Below, piece after piece: positions 1 to 12,693 of a stretch of DNA of 62,392 nucleotides. The stretch is from Deltaproteobacteria bacterium (lineage in GTDB: Bacteria > SAR324 > NAC60-12). The notes beneath the pieces were generated by a model. That model was not told where the DNA came from and searched no databases. It saw only the letters and a list, made by a program, of their open reading frames with translations. Location of the stretch: the NCBI GenBank assembly GCA_002685535.1, contig NYXK01000188.1:1-62392 (forward strand), read 5' to 3'. Both the position numbers and the translations under genes were made by a program. Numbering within the stretch: position 1 is the first letter of the stretch; every line of letters begins with the position of its first letter.

Positions 1-821
1 AAGCCTTCCGATCGAAAGGTCTAACATCCATACCTCTCTTTGTTTACACTTCAGTTTGCCGAAGAGCCAGTGGGTCGACCAGCGGGCGGGTACCGCGAAT
101 TCGCTAGCGAGATTCTAATGCTGACACGCCTGAATCATGTCATCAAAGAGATGGGGATTTTCTTAGATTTTTCCAATATTCAGATGGAATTTAAGCGTTC
201 TCCGATGAATAAACATGGCTGTACAGCAGCAGTTTGGCTGTGACTTTAGTGCTGGTAAGCTGATACCGGCTATTAGTGTTGTAGAGCTCACACTGCTCAT
301 GCCAGGGGGCCTCAGTGGCGAACGGTTTCGCTAATTTTGGCATCCATCCACTAATTATCAACTGCCAGCCCCTGAAGCTAGGCACCAGCTCTCCTGAGAT
401 TAGGCATCTATGTTCTAAAAGTTGTCTCAGCAACGATACAAAAAGGAATCAAAATGAGTAATAACAAGCTTGTATTATGGGCTCAGTAACACAGTCTGAA
501 CTCGGGCGCCAAGTTGATCTCCGCATGAAGGAATGAATGGATGAGGCTGACACCAACAGGCTTCACAAACAATGGGGCGCAATGAGGCGAGACGGGCGTT
601 GTCAGGCAACCACATCCTTCTTCTTCGACTCACCGATCACAGCAGCGGTCCTACATAAAACTGTCCTTTATAAATCCACTGTCATCTCAAAACAATCAGG
701 CACCCTTTCAAATTCAACATAAGATCTTATTCGGTACCTGCATCAGACCAGCTTCCATTTTCCAACACACCTCAATTATTTTACAGTCTTAAGCTTCCTC
801 TCGTCACAAACCAACATACAC
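1..821. other. intergenic, no gene recognised
   Basis: Only short open frames with no recognisable family are present on either strand. The last ~100 bases before 822 are CA-rich with few G and look like the 5' leader of the oxygenase gene that follows. Confidence 0.5.
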
Positions 822-2046
822 ATGGGCCACAACAACACCAAACCAAAATTAATATTAAAAACAAAGACAGAACCAAAATCAGAACAAGAACCAAACTCAA
901 AATCAAGCCCCACCCCAACCGCCACAATGTCCCCCAATTCCCCCCTCACAATACTCCAACAAGCCCGCGCCCACCACGCCGAGCGCGCCCGCCTCGGCAT
1001 CCTCGAAAAAAGCATCTCCAAAGTCCGGCGCACAACCTACAAATCTCTCCCCGTCCCCTACCCACCCACCTTCCTCTCCCCTCTCTCAGACCCCTCCACC
1101 ATCAAAGTAAACCGCATCGATTTCGCAAACTCGCCGTTGAAAGAGTATAAGAAATGCTTTGCGGTTGTGCTGGATGATGTGTTGAGTAAGGAGGAATGTG
1201 AGGAGTTGATCAGGTACGCGGAGATGAGTGTTGGTGCGCATGGGAATGAGCCGGCTGGGAAAGGAGATGGGGATGGGGAAGGTGAGACGGAGGAGGAGAG
1301 AATTGAAAGAGAGGCGTTGACGGATCCTGAGGACAATGGGTGGAAGCCGGCTCTTGTTAATGCAGGGCGGAACTACGAAGTCCTAGCTGTGCATTACAGA
1401 AATTCTGACCGTATTATCTGGGATGAGAAGGAAGTGGTGGGACGGATTTGGAAGAGAGTGCTGCAGGCTGAGGGCATGAAGGAGTATTTTGGGCAGTTGA
1501 GTGGTGAGGAGTATGTTCCTGTTGTGGGAGGAAGTGCCTTGTATAAGAGTGAGGTGAGGGTTGTTACGGATCAGGGGCTGAATGAGAGGATGCGGTTCTT
1601 GCGGTATGGACCGGGACAGTTCTTCAAAGGTTTGTTTTGCTCTCGCTTCGTGGTCTAATTCGCAGCTAACTGATGCAGAACACTGTGACGGCCAATACGA
1701 GACCGAGGACGGACTCTCTGAATCCTTCTATACCTGCCATCTCTACCTCAACGACTCGGCGCAAGTCCTCGGTATCGCACCTGGCTCAGAACTCGACTCT
1801 CCAGATCTTCTCCGAGGCGGCGCCACGACCTTTCATTCCGTCAAGCGCGACCACAGAATGGATATCGATCCTAAGATAGGTCGTGTGCTGATCTTCCAGC
1901 AGAGGAAGTTGCTGCATAGCGGGGACGAAGTATTGAGTGGGTTGAAGTACACAATGAGGAGCGACCTGATGTACCGGTATGAACTTACAGGTGTACCCGA
2001 GGAAGACGACGATGGGACTATCAACTTTGGGATCGTGGAAACTTGA
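822..2046 (+). CDS. 2-oxoglutarate/Fe(II) oxygenase, prolyl 4-hydroxylase-like
   Basis: Two exons (822-1629 and 1679-2046) joined by a 49-nt GT-AG intron give 391 residues. The C-terminal half has the double-stranded beta-helix pattern of Fe(II)/2-oxoglutarate dioxygenases. The iron ligands would be H271 and D273 (HCD, immediately after the splice) and H349 (LLHSGDE). R363 in YTMRSD is placed to bind 2-oxoglutarate. Known members hydroxylate prolines or other side chains; the substrate here cannot be read from sequence. The first ~35 residues are low-complexity (K, T, P, E), so translation may begin at the later Met at 927. A Gly/Asp/Glu-rich stretch near 1255-1310 looks like a surface loop. 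No signal peptide is evident, which favours a cytosolic or nuclear location. Confidence 0.85.
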
Positions 2047-3530
2047 GTTTGGGGCGAATTGAGCAAAAGTTTGGCAACATCTTGCATGGCGTTAGGGTGA
2101 TTGTTTACTTGAGTTATCACTAATGTAGGAAACAAAATATGTTTTGCAAACTAGAGCTAGCGATCCAAGCGTCTCGACTTTATGAATCTCTTCGTGCTAC
2201 CTTCCCACCCTCAGTCGATGACAATCCCAACATAAGTCTCCTCGTGCCCGACCGCCTGCAGTCCTTCTGCCACACGGCCTTGTTTCATTCCTCCGCTATA
2301 TATAATACTCGTAGTCATCCTCATCCTCACCAAACATATGCGTCCCCAACTCCCCACCACCTCGCCTATTTTCTCAAGGACACCCCCGACAGAAGATCGG
2401 TCGCTTCATCGCAAATATCCTCCTCGCCCGCCGCCCCTCATTCAACCTGATAACCCTCCTGCATTTACGACATTTTCTCGGCTTGCGAGTAGGTTTCTCT
2501 TTTTCAGAGGAGATATATGCCCAAAGGCCTGTTACGGCAATCGCGGCCACGACTGGGTCCATATCGTCTGGTGGGGGATTGACTGATAATCGCAGAGATC
2601 GTAGCCTGCTACACTCAGTGAGTTAGTTTGGGACACAACGCAGATGTGGAAAAGAACTTGTCTTGTCGTGGAATGCATACCTTTGAATGCTATCTTTCAA
2701 GTTCTATTTGAGTTTCAACTTCGATCTGCCTACTTTAAGTACGCGACGTGAACCCAAAAACTGAAGAAAAAAAGATCCGAACCTCCCCAGGTCGGCAGGA
2801 ACTTTCACCATCCTTAACCAAGTCCTCAGACCACTGCATTTCTCGGCCTTCGAGTAGTATGCACCATCTAGAATCACATGTGAAGACAGGTCTCTTGCAG
2901 CAACTCGCATCCGCAAAATCCAATAAGGAGTTGCAGGAATATGCAAAACCCATCCCCGTGACAGCCACGTCCTCATACAATCCGGGCGTCGAGGCTATAG
3001 GATTAATAACAGCGAGACGCAGACGCAGCTCATGATTCAACGACATTCGCGTGGCAAGCATCTATTGGTCAAGGAGCCAAAATCAGCATCGTGATCTCGG
3101 GGAAAGTTCACATATTCGAAAATAAGTAGTAGCAAGCCAGTCGAAGGGGAAGAGTTCATGATCACCTGGTTTTCTTTGGCTGGAAATTTGATGGGAATTG
3201 ATGTGGGGTGTTAGTGTTTCTGATCCTCTTCGCTTGTGCTTGTTTACTTGGCTTTTCGATACAGAGTGAGTGAGTGAGTTTCCTGTGTAACAAGCAGAAG
3301 CCCCCATGCCCGGCCGTAAAGTCAGAATGACAGATAACCTGACTTGGGCTTCCTCACTTGCTCGCGCCTTGACGAAGTTATAACCAACATCAGCAGAGTA
3401 GTGTTGCATTTTGGGCACAACATAGAGAGAGGCATGAATATTCTCGGCGCGTGCCCAAGGTCTTTAGAATATTTAACACTCACTTGACTTTCCTTGTCTC
3501 GCTGAACACTAGCAACCCTCACCCCAATCA
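2047..3530. other. intergenic, no gene recognised
   Basis: About 1.5 kb between the 3' ends of two convergent genes. Open frames up to 111 codons exist but show no family signature or credible intron structure. A short GAGT microrepeat lies near 3265-3280. Confidence 0.45.
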
Positions 3531-5629
3531 TCACCTCCCCCTCTTCTTCTTACTCGCCCCCGGACTCCCCTCATCAGAACTCATCGTCAAGCCACCCACC
3601 GTCTCCCCCTTACTAACAGCACTAACCGCCTTCCCAACCCCCAAACTAATCCCCCTAATCCCCATCCCGGAGCCCTTACCACTATCCGCAAAGCTGAGAT
3701 TGCTACCTATACTATTACTTCTCTTTCCCCTAGCTTTGCCTGCTGTCGGACTTCCTTTATTCAGATCTTTGTCGGAGACGTTCCCGTTGGTAGCGGCTTC
3801 GTCGTCTACGCTGATGGTTTTGATGTGGCGGTTGTTAATGGGTGAGTTCCCGCCCTCAGACGAATCATCGTAGGAGGCTTGGATGCGTGCGCGTTTGCGC
3901 ATGTTTGGCGAGGGGAGGGCGGGATCCGATGTATCATCATTTCCTGTTCCAGTACCGTTGCCATTGCCGTTCTGTGCGGTTACTAGGGCGTCGGAATCGC
4001 TGCTGGGAAATGTACCTGCTACGTTTGCGTAGGTCGAAGGACTGTCCTCTCCACTGAGGTTGTGGCCCTCCAAGTAGTTACTCGGCAGGGTCAATCTCCT
4101 AGTCGCAGCGATTGAAGCATGTCTCGCGCTTCGATACCGCTCATACTCCTCCTTCGAGTGTTCCGCATCGCAGAAACTTTCCAAGGCGTCGAACACGTGC
4201 GGGAATACAAGAGTATCAACTTCTCGTGCCCAGAGGAAGTCAAGATGTTCGTAGTGGGGAACTTCGATGGCGACAGTATGGGACGGAAGTTCGCGCTTCA
4301 TGACATTGATGTCGACTAGAGAGTCACTGCCGCCGTAAAGGAGCACGATAGGTGTTTTGATGTTGCGGGTTGGGAAACGGGCGACCTTGGTGTATTTGCT
4401 GACGGTGCTGAGGGAGACAACTGGTTGGACGTCATCGTCAAACATCTGAAAACTTTTGGTTCGGATGATTTGGAACCAATGCACTACACTCTTGGTGCTT
4501 GTGAAAGAGTAAAGATGGGGATATGCAGCGAGCTTTTGACTCGTGGAGATGTTACGGGCGTGCCAGCCGAAGAGAAACGAGAGGCCCATGTCGATAAGTC
4601 GTACGAAGATGGGTGGGTAGAGGATTGATTGCCACATTGTTGCTGAGCTTAAGATGGAGCGCCGACCGAAAAGAAGAAACAACACTTGCGGTGATGCTTT
4701 GACAAGCGCATCGACAATGCCGTTCGAGAGACCAGCTGGTGCCATGGCAGGGGCCAGAGCGACGAAGACATTGACTTGATCGTTCAGTCGAGGATGGACT
4801 GCCAAAGTCGCAAAAGCTTGAGCAGTCCCTTGAGAGAAGCCAACATAAGACAAAGATGGAGCCGAGGTGGTCTCCAGAATATAGGCAATGCTGTCCGGGA
4901 TATCGTGAAATGCAAACTCATCCATTGAGAAATCCCAGAACGGAATATCTGTTGGTGAATGGTTAACGGACTTCTTTGAATACTTGTTTCCTCGATTATT
5001 GCCCAACTGAATCTGTCAGCACTTTTACCTACATGATGACTTCTCAGACTCACCCAGACATCATATCCTTTCTCAACCAATTTGAACGGCAAGCATCTCT
5101 CCTCATCCGTCAAGCATACCCAGACCTCGCTGTTCATGAGCAGGCCATGATGCATGTATACCACATTCTTGCGCACACTATTCTTCCCATAATTGACCTT
5201 TTCATCTTCCTCTCCCTTTCGATATGCCAAACGATGTACTCCCAGCAAGTATCCATCCCCAGTCTGGACAATATGCTCTTCGGCGGTATATCCAAAGGCA
5301 GCGCAAAGGTCGACAAAGTCAGATGCGTTTCGTAGTTTTGTCGAGATATCTACCACGGTCAGCATCTGCGGGCCACCTCCAATGCATGTAACTTACCGCT
5401 TTTCTTCGATTCGGACTTCTTGGCCGCAGGTGAGGTAAATCGATTAAACAATCGTCTCGAAACTCGATAGCAGAGGGTGATGATTGTGGATGCTAGAGAC
5501 CGTCAGGGAAGCTCGCAGAAAAGGGACAGCCAGGTACATACGCAGCGCAAGTGTCAGAATCCGTATTATAGCTTCTAGTCCCACCAAAAAGAAAGATCCC
5601 ACCAGGGCAATATATTCGGCTCTATTCAT
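3531..5629 (-). CDS. steryl ester / acyl lipase, AB-hydrolase lipase family (yeast TGL1/YEH type)
   Basis: Four exons (5629-5542, 5492-5397, 5349-5054, 5006-3531), all with GT-AG junctions in phase, encode 651 residues. A membrane anchor spans roughly residues 5-30, as in steryl ester hydrolases of lipid droplets or the plasma membrane. The lipase core has the family motif DVWLGNNRGN across the third junction and the nucleophile elbow GFSQG (Ser218). The triad is completed by an Asp in YGGSDSLVD (about 388-392) and a His in HYEHLDF (about 414). The enzymes hydrolyse sterol esters and some acylglycerols. After about residue 430 the protein becomes low-complexity, rich in Ser, Gly, Asn and Lys, and ends in a basic tail; such tails are usually disordered and phosphorylated. 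No triad residue is missing. Confidence 0.93.
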
Positions 5630-6631
5630 GGTTGTCAGTTGCTTGTTTCACAAACGCTGTGCGACAATTTGCACATTGAAACCCAGCAGATATAAGGTTT
5701 ACTGTACTCACATTCCCAAACGGCCAAGGAAAGGAATCGGCGCCATGGTAGGTGTATTATCGAGTCAATTATATAGAAAGAGGGGTGCAGGTATGTACAA
5801 GTAGGCGCAGGCAGCCGATTGATCGTGTGCAGTCGCAAAGTTGGCAGCCGGCGTCCAACAGCGCTTTCTAAGTTCACGGCAATCGCAGTGCCTTATGTAT
5901 AATGGAGGTCTAGCCTTATCTATCAGTAAGAGAGCCATTGTGGTTGTGGAGGTTATCGCGGCGCAATAATTCACATACCTGCTTGCTCGCCACTGATGTC
6001 ACATGCGAATCCCTCACCACAGTGACATGGATCCAATCGAGAGCTTACTGCAGCTCACCCAACAAAGGAATCCCTCTCCAGGATTACTGGAAGATAAGAG
6101 TTTCGAAGTAAACAAAAACAAAAAGCCTCGCCAGGAAGATACACAAGAGAGAACGAAATCAGCGACCTCCTATCTTAATCAGCATTGCGACTCATCTCAA
6201 GCTGTGCTGCAAACAGGAATTGGACATGGATCTGAAGCTCTGCCCCCCACTGTTCGAGACCCGGAGTGGAAAAATACAGGGCCGACGCTTACCTCGAGCT
6301 GGCATCGAGCTCAGTGGTCCCTGCAGCCGAAATACAGCCGGCCCTTCTCGGCATGAGACTTCGAGCTTCAAGGACATTTCGATACAAAACACTGTCAACA
6401 ACGGCGGCTACTGCGTGAAGTTCTATCTAGGAGACAGACAACGATCAAATTGTGGCAATTGAGGAGAGGTACTGCCAAAAGTTACCAGCACATCAAGAAT
6501 TATCGAGCAGACAGAGAAGCTAGGACAACAGCCCATCTGAACGCCACCATCTCTCTTCGACCTGGGAGAGCAATTGGCCAGGAAGGAAATCATCTCGGAA
6601 CTGCGACAACAGGACTGAGTAATCCGCAAAG
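5630..6631. other. intergenic between divergent genes
   Basis: About 1 kb separates the divergent starts of the lipase and PET191. It should hold both promoters. The open frames inside have no family signature. Confidence 0.5.
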
Positions 6632-7096
6632 ATGCCGAGCTCCTGTAAAGATATCCGTACGTTTCTCCCCCTTCCAAGTTCCTCCCATCCTCCAACACCT
6701 CTACCCCAAGTCTAACACACCCTCCCTCTAGGCGCCGCCCTCGCCCAATGCCTCCAAGAATCCGACTGCGTAATGATCCAACGCAACAAACCCGGCGATT
6801 GTCTCCGACCCCCACTCATCGACACCATGCCGACCAAATGCCAACAGCTCAAAAAAGGCCTTGGCGAGTGTAAACGCGGGATGGTAGATATGCGCAAGAG
6901 ATTTAGAGGCAATCAACCCATTGCTGTGAGTAGGGAGTTGGAGGGTGCTGGTGGTAACGTGGGAGGCAGCGCTGGTGGGCAGCTGTATGCGGGAAAGCCG
7001 GCGTTTGGGAGTACCGTGAAGGAAACTGCGGGAGATGAGCCGGAGGTGAGGGATTGGAGGGAGGTGGAGAATGAGAAGTTTAGGAAAGGGTTATGA
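6632..7096 (+). CDS. pet191: cytochrome c oxidase assembly protein PET191 (COA5 family)
   Basis: A 25-nt first exon (6632-6656) and a second exon (6732-7096) give 129 residues. The N-terminal ~72 residues match the twin-cysteine PET191 family of mitochondrial intermembrane-space proteins needed to assemble complex IV. Cysteines at 5, 15, 21, 32, 45 and 55 form CX9C (5-15), CX10C (21-32) and CX9C (45-55), the pattern oxidised by the Mia40 pathway. The start is fixed by the MPSSCKDIR motif, which is read only if the tiny first exon is spliced on. The last ~55 residues are Gly-rich and charged and are probably a flexible tail. PET191 of yeast is about 108 residues, so this copy is slightly long. 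Confidence 0.95.
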
Positions 7097-7759
7097 TGCA
7101 GTGGGGGAAGGGGCGACGTGAGAGACTTTGGGATGGGGAGGGGATAGTGTTGTATATTTTGTGATGTGAGAAGAGCATCATTGGGCGTTGTGCGGATTGG
7201 CGTTAGGATGCATAGGGTCGGACAACTCAAATGAACCTTCTTCTTTCTATGCAATGGACGATTCCACTAACGTGGTAAATGACTGCAGGATATGATACAA
7301 GCAAAGTCCAAGAGAGTTGCCGTTGGACGAATGATCAACAGCCGGCGAGCTAAGTGTCTGCTTTGATATCTGTATTGCATTGTCTCATTCCATAATCAAC
7401 AATCAGTTCAACGAAGAGGTCTCAACGTTTTGCAAGGCATCACTTCTTGCACCTGTCTTTCCATTATTACCATTTCAAGACTTTTCTTCTCTCTTTACAT
7501 CTATTCTCTATCCATCCACCTCATCTCGAACCCGTCAAACGGGATCTGCTAAACAATCAAGCAGCATCTCCAATCTCAATTGTCACTAATTATACAATTA
7601 TCGCCATTGGAATCTACCTTAGTCAGTGCACCACACCACATCCCATGTACCAAAATCCCTAGCTTCATCACCAAGTGCAAGCATCGACACCAAAATGAGC
7701 ACAAAATGCAAAGACCGAACCAACATCAAAGTACCAGCACAACACCCGAAACCCCATCT
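7097..7759. other. intergenic, no gene recognised
   Basis: Downstream of PET191 and of the 3' end of the broken secreted-protein gene on the other strand. No supported coding region was found. Confidence 0.45.
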
Positions 7760-8360
7760 CTAACCTCCCCCCACCACATCCACATCCACATCCAACTTCA
7801 TCTCCTCCTCCACCTTCTGCCCTTAAAGCACATACTTGATATCCAATTCTTCAAGCTAGCAGGGTTAGGACAGCCAAACCCATTCGGATCCAAACTAGGA
7901 TCTCTCTCAAAGTACAGATTAAAAGTACCGCCGCGCAGCCGCTCGTCTGAGTGCAGAATGAAGCGCATTGGGCCGGCTCGTACGTTGCTAGGAGAATCAA
8001 GCCCATGTTTATGGCGCCTTGGGTCGCGACGTTGGCGTCGGTGAAGACGGAGGTATACTTGATTGGAATCTCGGCGCTGGTGGCGCCGGAAAGGAAGTCG
8101 GTGGAGTATTGGAAGGAGGCGGGTGACTTGGGCTGTTGGGTGAGCGGGGAGGGGAAGGGGATAGTTTATTTTGTTTCGAAATTGTCAGGTGCTGTAAGGG
8201 TCATTGGGGGGGAACGAGGAACTTACGAGACAGCTAGTCCAGAGCCGAAAGTTTACTGGGTACAGGTGCCATCACACTTTTGGACAGACATGGCAAAAGC
8301 AAGGGCAGCGAGGCTATAGACGAGAATAGTGACCTTCTTGTTGACTAGATTATATTTCAT
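7760..8360 (-). pseudogene. degraded secreted protein with apple/PAN-like domain
   Basis: Reading leftwards from the ATG at 8360 gives a signal-peptide-like start (hydrophobic IIe/Leu/Ala run, then KCDGTCTQ) that ends in TAA after 35 codons. Beyond it, homology to a common family of fungal secreted proteins continues in pieces. These include a GSGLAVS segment, a long block ending in QCASFCTQTSGCAA (about 8110-7935) and then, in a different frame, FNLYFERDPSLDPNG and CPNP (about 7930-7850). The conserved order in the family is a Cys-containing apple-like module followed by the (F/L)NxYFERDP motif. Here it needs at least one stop bypass and one frame change, and a further stop lies near 7828. 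I therefore call it a pseudogene; sequencing errors alone would have to be several. Confidence 0.65.
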
Positions 8361-9926
8361 ATAGGAATTGGAGTTTGGGTTATAAAGATGAGAGAATTCT
8401 AAATGAGGGTGTCGAGGACGAAGAGGAACTCTATGAGCTGGAGAAGGGTCTTAGGCTTATATGCGAGTTGGTTCAAACATGATGGTGTAGCACGACAGTA
8501 TTGGAGAGGAACAGGTCATGGCGACTGGAGATTGGCGGTGAGGCAAGGTGAAAGTCTATAAGGGGGACTGAGATGGCTGGTGGTGGTATACCTTATTGCG
8601 TCCCTTCCAGGATGGTGGATGGAGATGTTTATGTTCTACACCTGAGTCCAGCATGCTATGAAATAGAACCCTCCTCGGGCCATTGGTGGAATTTAGTCTT
8701 GTGGCGGCTTTCCATACTATGACTTCAACGATTATCTTTCCATCTCATGATCTATCAACCTTTGATTGGTATGATCACAGTGTGCGAGCGTATGAGGTCA
8801 AGGTTCGTCAACACAATGAGTGATTGTTCCTTCCATTGAATTCTTTCATCGATCGAAATTCCAAGTATAACGCTCTACGACCTCTGGTGTGCTGTCTTCT
8901 CACTAGTACTCTATTCCGTCCATCTGGGAAATGCTCACGGGCCGACTTGTCGTTTGAAAGCAGAAGGTCTCGCTTAACGAATCGCAAACAACAGACCCCT
9001 ATCAGTCTACAGCCAGCTCTTTTAGTGTTCGCGCTCACGGAAACTCACTCATACATGTAGTAGACTGCGATAAACGTCTTAACACGACTTTTTTTTTATC
9101 TTTCGAAATATGGCAACTTTCCTTTTCACGAGCTCTTATGCAGAGATGCACAGTCATGAGCTCGTGGGGCTGTTCGACCCCCATCAACACGTACAGCCAG
9201 CCAGGAAAGCCTGCATGTGAGGCTAGGCGTGCCTGATAGGATAGATTCCATAGTTTTACGCAGCCAGACATTGAGCCACCGCCACAGATGGCATTGGCAA
9301 CGACCCCAACGAAGAACATCAAACTCCTTGGTACAGCCGCGCCAAAAAAAAATCCCTCCATATCAGTTTGTCATCGGCAGACATCTGATCACAAGTGGGC
9401 GCGAAGGTACTGCACCTCATCGGGAGGCTTGCAAGGCGTATGCAATATATACTGGGCAAGCAAGCGAGTACTGTCGAACATGAATAAATAGGCTATCGCC
9501 CTCTCTTGAAGCTCTACAGAACTTCATAAATGGCGATTAGTTGCATATAAGAAAGTCGACAAAACAGTACGGGTAAGTTAAGCCATGCAATTTATCAAAT
9601 ACATTGTTATTATAATTGACTCAGAGACTCATAAGTAATTTTCGCGAGGCCAAATAAAGAGATACTGGTGTGAAGCAAACCAGGGAAGAATCTTGGGGTT
9701 CAACGGGGCAGTGAGCCACCTACAAAAACGCCAAACGCCCTGTTTCTGCGCTAGCGACGCCGAGCCTGTGCCGACTCAGAGATATAAAGCACGCTCACAG
9801 TATCGGTCACATTCGTCATCTGCACTTCCTTTGAACCACATTATACCCCTCGGCTTGTCACCTAACACCCTGAATTTGCACCAACCACTGAAATTTGAGA
9901 CACACACATCGCTCAAAAGCGGAGCA
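8361..9926. other. intergenic, no gene recognised
   Basis: About 1.5 kb with only short unassigned open frames. The right end should hold the promoter of the CorA-like gene. Confidence 0.45.
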
Positions 9927-11272
9927 ATGGAGGTCCTTCGAGCTGATCTCTTGAGGAATTTCGAGGCAAAGATACTTTTCACCGAGAACACACAAGAGGC
10001 GCACGTATTAGTTCTGGGACCAGGCGATTGTTCATCAGCAGAATGGCAACTCTACACAGGATCTGAAATATTGGAGCAAGTAAAGCTTCAAATGACACGA
10101 GGCGAGTCTGTGCTGGTTTGCATTCCTAGGATAAAGCCAAATCTTATGCTCGACTTCAAACGACGACTGTTCATGGAGATAATAAACACCCTGCAGCTTG
10201 ATTATGGAGCTTTGCGGCCACTTTCGTCTATTGAGTCTACATTTTGCTGGACTTATAAGTCCGGAGTGGAGACCTTCTACATGAGGGTTGAAACTGACAT
10301 ATTCATTTGGAATTTTGACTCTGCTTCGGAAACAACCAGAGGGCTTTTCATTCCTTGTGCAACTGAATCTGAGCTTGGATCCAAGGTCGGATACAACTTC
10401 GCGCTGCTCAAGCAACCTCTCGGCCTTCTGTGGCAATGCTTAGTTTTTGGAATTGAATCTATAAAAAATATCAACGACCGTTGTTGGCACGTGCTGCAAA
10501 CTATCGAGGAAGGCACAGGGTATGGGAAGAGTCGTCGGCCTCAATATGCCAGCGATCCGGACATCTTCACGGAATGGTCGAGGGAAATAGCGCGTGTTGC
10601 CGTCGAAATAGCTGTGGCTAGACGGGACTTCGAGACCCTGTGTAGAATGTATCAAGTGCTTATACAGATGGATCATTCGAGTCAACCTCTTTTTGAAGAT
10701 CGGGATGCCCTGTTGGTTGCCAGAGGATATCTCGATCACGAAAACGTTAAGGCAAAGTACTTGGCTGATCGAATGCAGAATCAGATGTCCGTGGTTAGTT
10801 GAAGATATCCACGGCTGCGTCAATTAATTGCTTACGAGGCATAGTTATTCAACCTCATTGCGCGCGCAGACACGCAGGCTAGTATTGAGCTTACAAAGAT
10901 GAGCAAAGGACTCACCGAGGCCAATCTCGCAGTTGCAAGAGCTGCTAAGAACGACAGTGGGGCGATGAAGACTATTTCGGTTATGACCATGCTGTTCTTG
11001 CCCGCCACCTTCTTTGCAGCTCTGTTTCCATGCCGACACTACAATGGAATGAATCTCAAGTGGTAGGCAACAGGTTTTGGATCTATTGGGCGTTCACTAT
11101 ACCCGTTACAATGATGATCTTCCTTGTTTGGACGGCATCGAATTATCGAGACTCAGTGAAGCATTCATTCGCGGTTGAACATTCTATTGGTCGAGCTCAA
11201 CATCATCAAGGGCTCAGTCGACGTTATCTCGAAGGGAAGCTACAATTGGACACTATTGTTGGGCGCAGCTGA
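9927..11272 (+). pseudogene. CorA-like divalent-cation transporter, frame broken before second membrane helix
   Basis: Exon 1 (9927-10793, 289 codons) and exon 2 (from 10845) share a phase-0 intron with GTTAGT donor. They encode a fungal CorA-like protein: a soluble domain, the motif LFNLIAR, a long helix, then the first membrane helix with SVMTMLFLPATFFAALF. At 11025-11029 one base is missing from a T run. The homologous sequence MPTLQW...FWIYWAFTIP, which is the loop and second membrane helix, continues in the next frame to a stop at 11272. Without correction the protein stops at 11066 with one membrane helix and could not form a CorA pore. The metal-selectivity GMN motif is already divergent in this fungal subfamily. 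The indel could be real decay or a homopolymer error. The start at 9927 is the first good ATG. Confidence 0.75.
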
Positions 11273-11618
11273 GATGGGTCACGGTGCCGTTGCCAGTCCA
11301 GTATTGTCCTCTTTTCAGCCGACTGTCTTGCAACCTCCAAGCATAGCAGTTTGTTTTGCTTCTGGTTCTACTTGCCGATGTTCTTGCTTGTGCTGTTTAC
11401 TTCATAACCTTACTGTGACGATTCTTTCCTCAATTGATTGAATGAGATGTCACACAGCAGAAGGAATTTGAAGTGAGTTTCTGGATTGCTGTGTGAAACG
11501 ACACTGCGAGGTTTAAATGCTGTACTGTCTAAGGAAACTTCGATTGAAGCAAAGCCACACAATCCTATAATGGTATCTTGATCATCACATCATCTAAATA
11601 TACCTAACCTTCGGCCGC
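11273..11618. other. intergenic between convergent genes
   Basis: Convergent 3' ends; no gene seen. Confidence 0.5.
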
Positions 11619-12693
11619 CTAGACGCTTGCCTTCATCCCGCCATCAACATCACTACTATTCGAGCTCCCCTCATTCGCCTTCTGACTTTGCTTCCGCATC
11701 TTCTCTTTACTTCCCAACCCACCCAATCCCGTCACGCCCTCAGAGAACGCAAACGCCGGGTTGAACAGATTAAGAGCCAAACAAGCCACGATAACCATAA
11801 CCCCCTCAAACCCCACAAACAACCACTGCCTCTTGATCAAGCTCCCGGTCCACCCCTCCGCCAACTCCGCAACTCTATACACACTTCTCCAGAATATACA
11901 GATCGTAGCCAACGTCAAAGCTACGAGAAAGCCCTTGAACATCTTCGAATGTCGCAAGGTGACGAAGTGAGGGTTCTGATCGAAAGCTGCCTCGCCGAGG
12001 GACTTGTAGCGGCGGCGTGTGCGGATCGCGAAGTCGCCGCATAGCACCATGAAGATGAGGAGGGTGAGGACTTGGAATGCGAGACCGGCGACCATGATGT
12101 GGTCGCCTACTTTCGTGGATTTGTGTTGGTGGGAGGCGGATGAGGCGATGCCGCCACCGGCTGCTTGGAGGAGGAGAGAAAGGAGATCGCAAGGAATGAA
12201 CTGTGAATATCGTTAGTAAGTGTTGATTAGTGTGACCGTACGAGTTACATACAAAGCGAGTATAAGTCTCTGGCGCAATTCTGGAGTTCTCGGGTCCGAA
12301 TGCATAGACGATGCGTCTCAGGCAGAGATATATGCCTCCTGCGATGAAAGCAGGAGCAATTGTGAGGCACACAATTTGCATCAAGAATCCATTCTCCTCC
12401 CACTGGTTCTTCCAGCTCATAATTCGGCCGGCATATCCAATGACTTCCAGGATCACACCCGCTGAGACGGCAAATGTGAAAGCGGTTGCTCGACGTGTAA
12501 CCGCATAAGTGACCAAGAATCCGATCAAGGAGATGGCGAAGAGTGCAATGAATGTTGCATTTGCTGCCAGGGAGACTCGGTAGAAATAGTATGAGCTGTC
12601 GATTGGGCAGGTGTCGATGGTGCATTCAGCCAGCATTTCCAGACGGGTTTTGCGAGCTACGAGGCTCATCATGGAAGTAAGAATCGAGTCCAT
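11619..12693 (-). CDS. RTA1-like seven-helix membrane protein
   Basis: Exons 12693-12253 and 12200-11619, with a 52-nt GTATGT...CACAG intron, give 340 residues. The protein has about seven hydrophobic helices and RTA1-family blocks: YAGRIMSW, GGIYLCLRRIVY, the post-splice FIPCDLLSLLLQAAGGG, and RSVYRVAEL. Yeast relatives (RTA1, RSB1) sit in the plasma membrane or ER and are linked to resistance to 7-aminocholesterol and to export of sphingoid long-chain bases. The acidic/Cys N-terminus (ECTIDTCPID) faces outside in the usual model. The C-terminal tail is Ser/Asn-rich. All family landmarks are present and length is normal, so I regard it as intact. Its specific cargo is unknown. Confidence 0.93.

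Noticed and set aside
11037..11066. In the unshifted frame the truncated CorA-like protein ends with HYNGMN, which looks like the CorA GMN selectivity motif.
   Set aside because: The adjacent frame gives a long, clean match to the fungal CorA loop and second helix (PTLQW, FWIYWAFTIP). The GMN letters are an out-of-frame coincidence followed by a stop.
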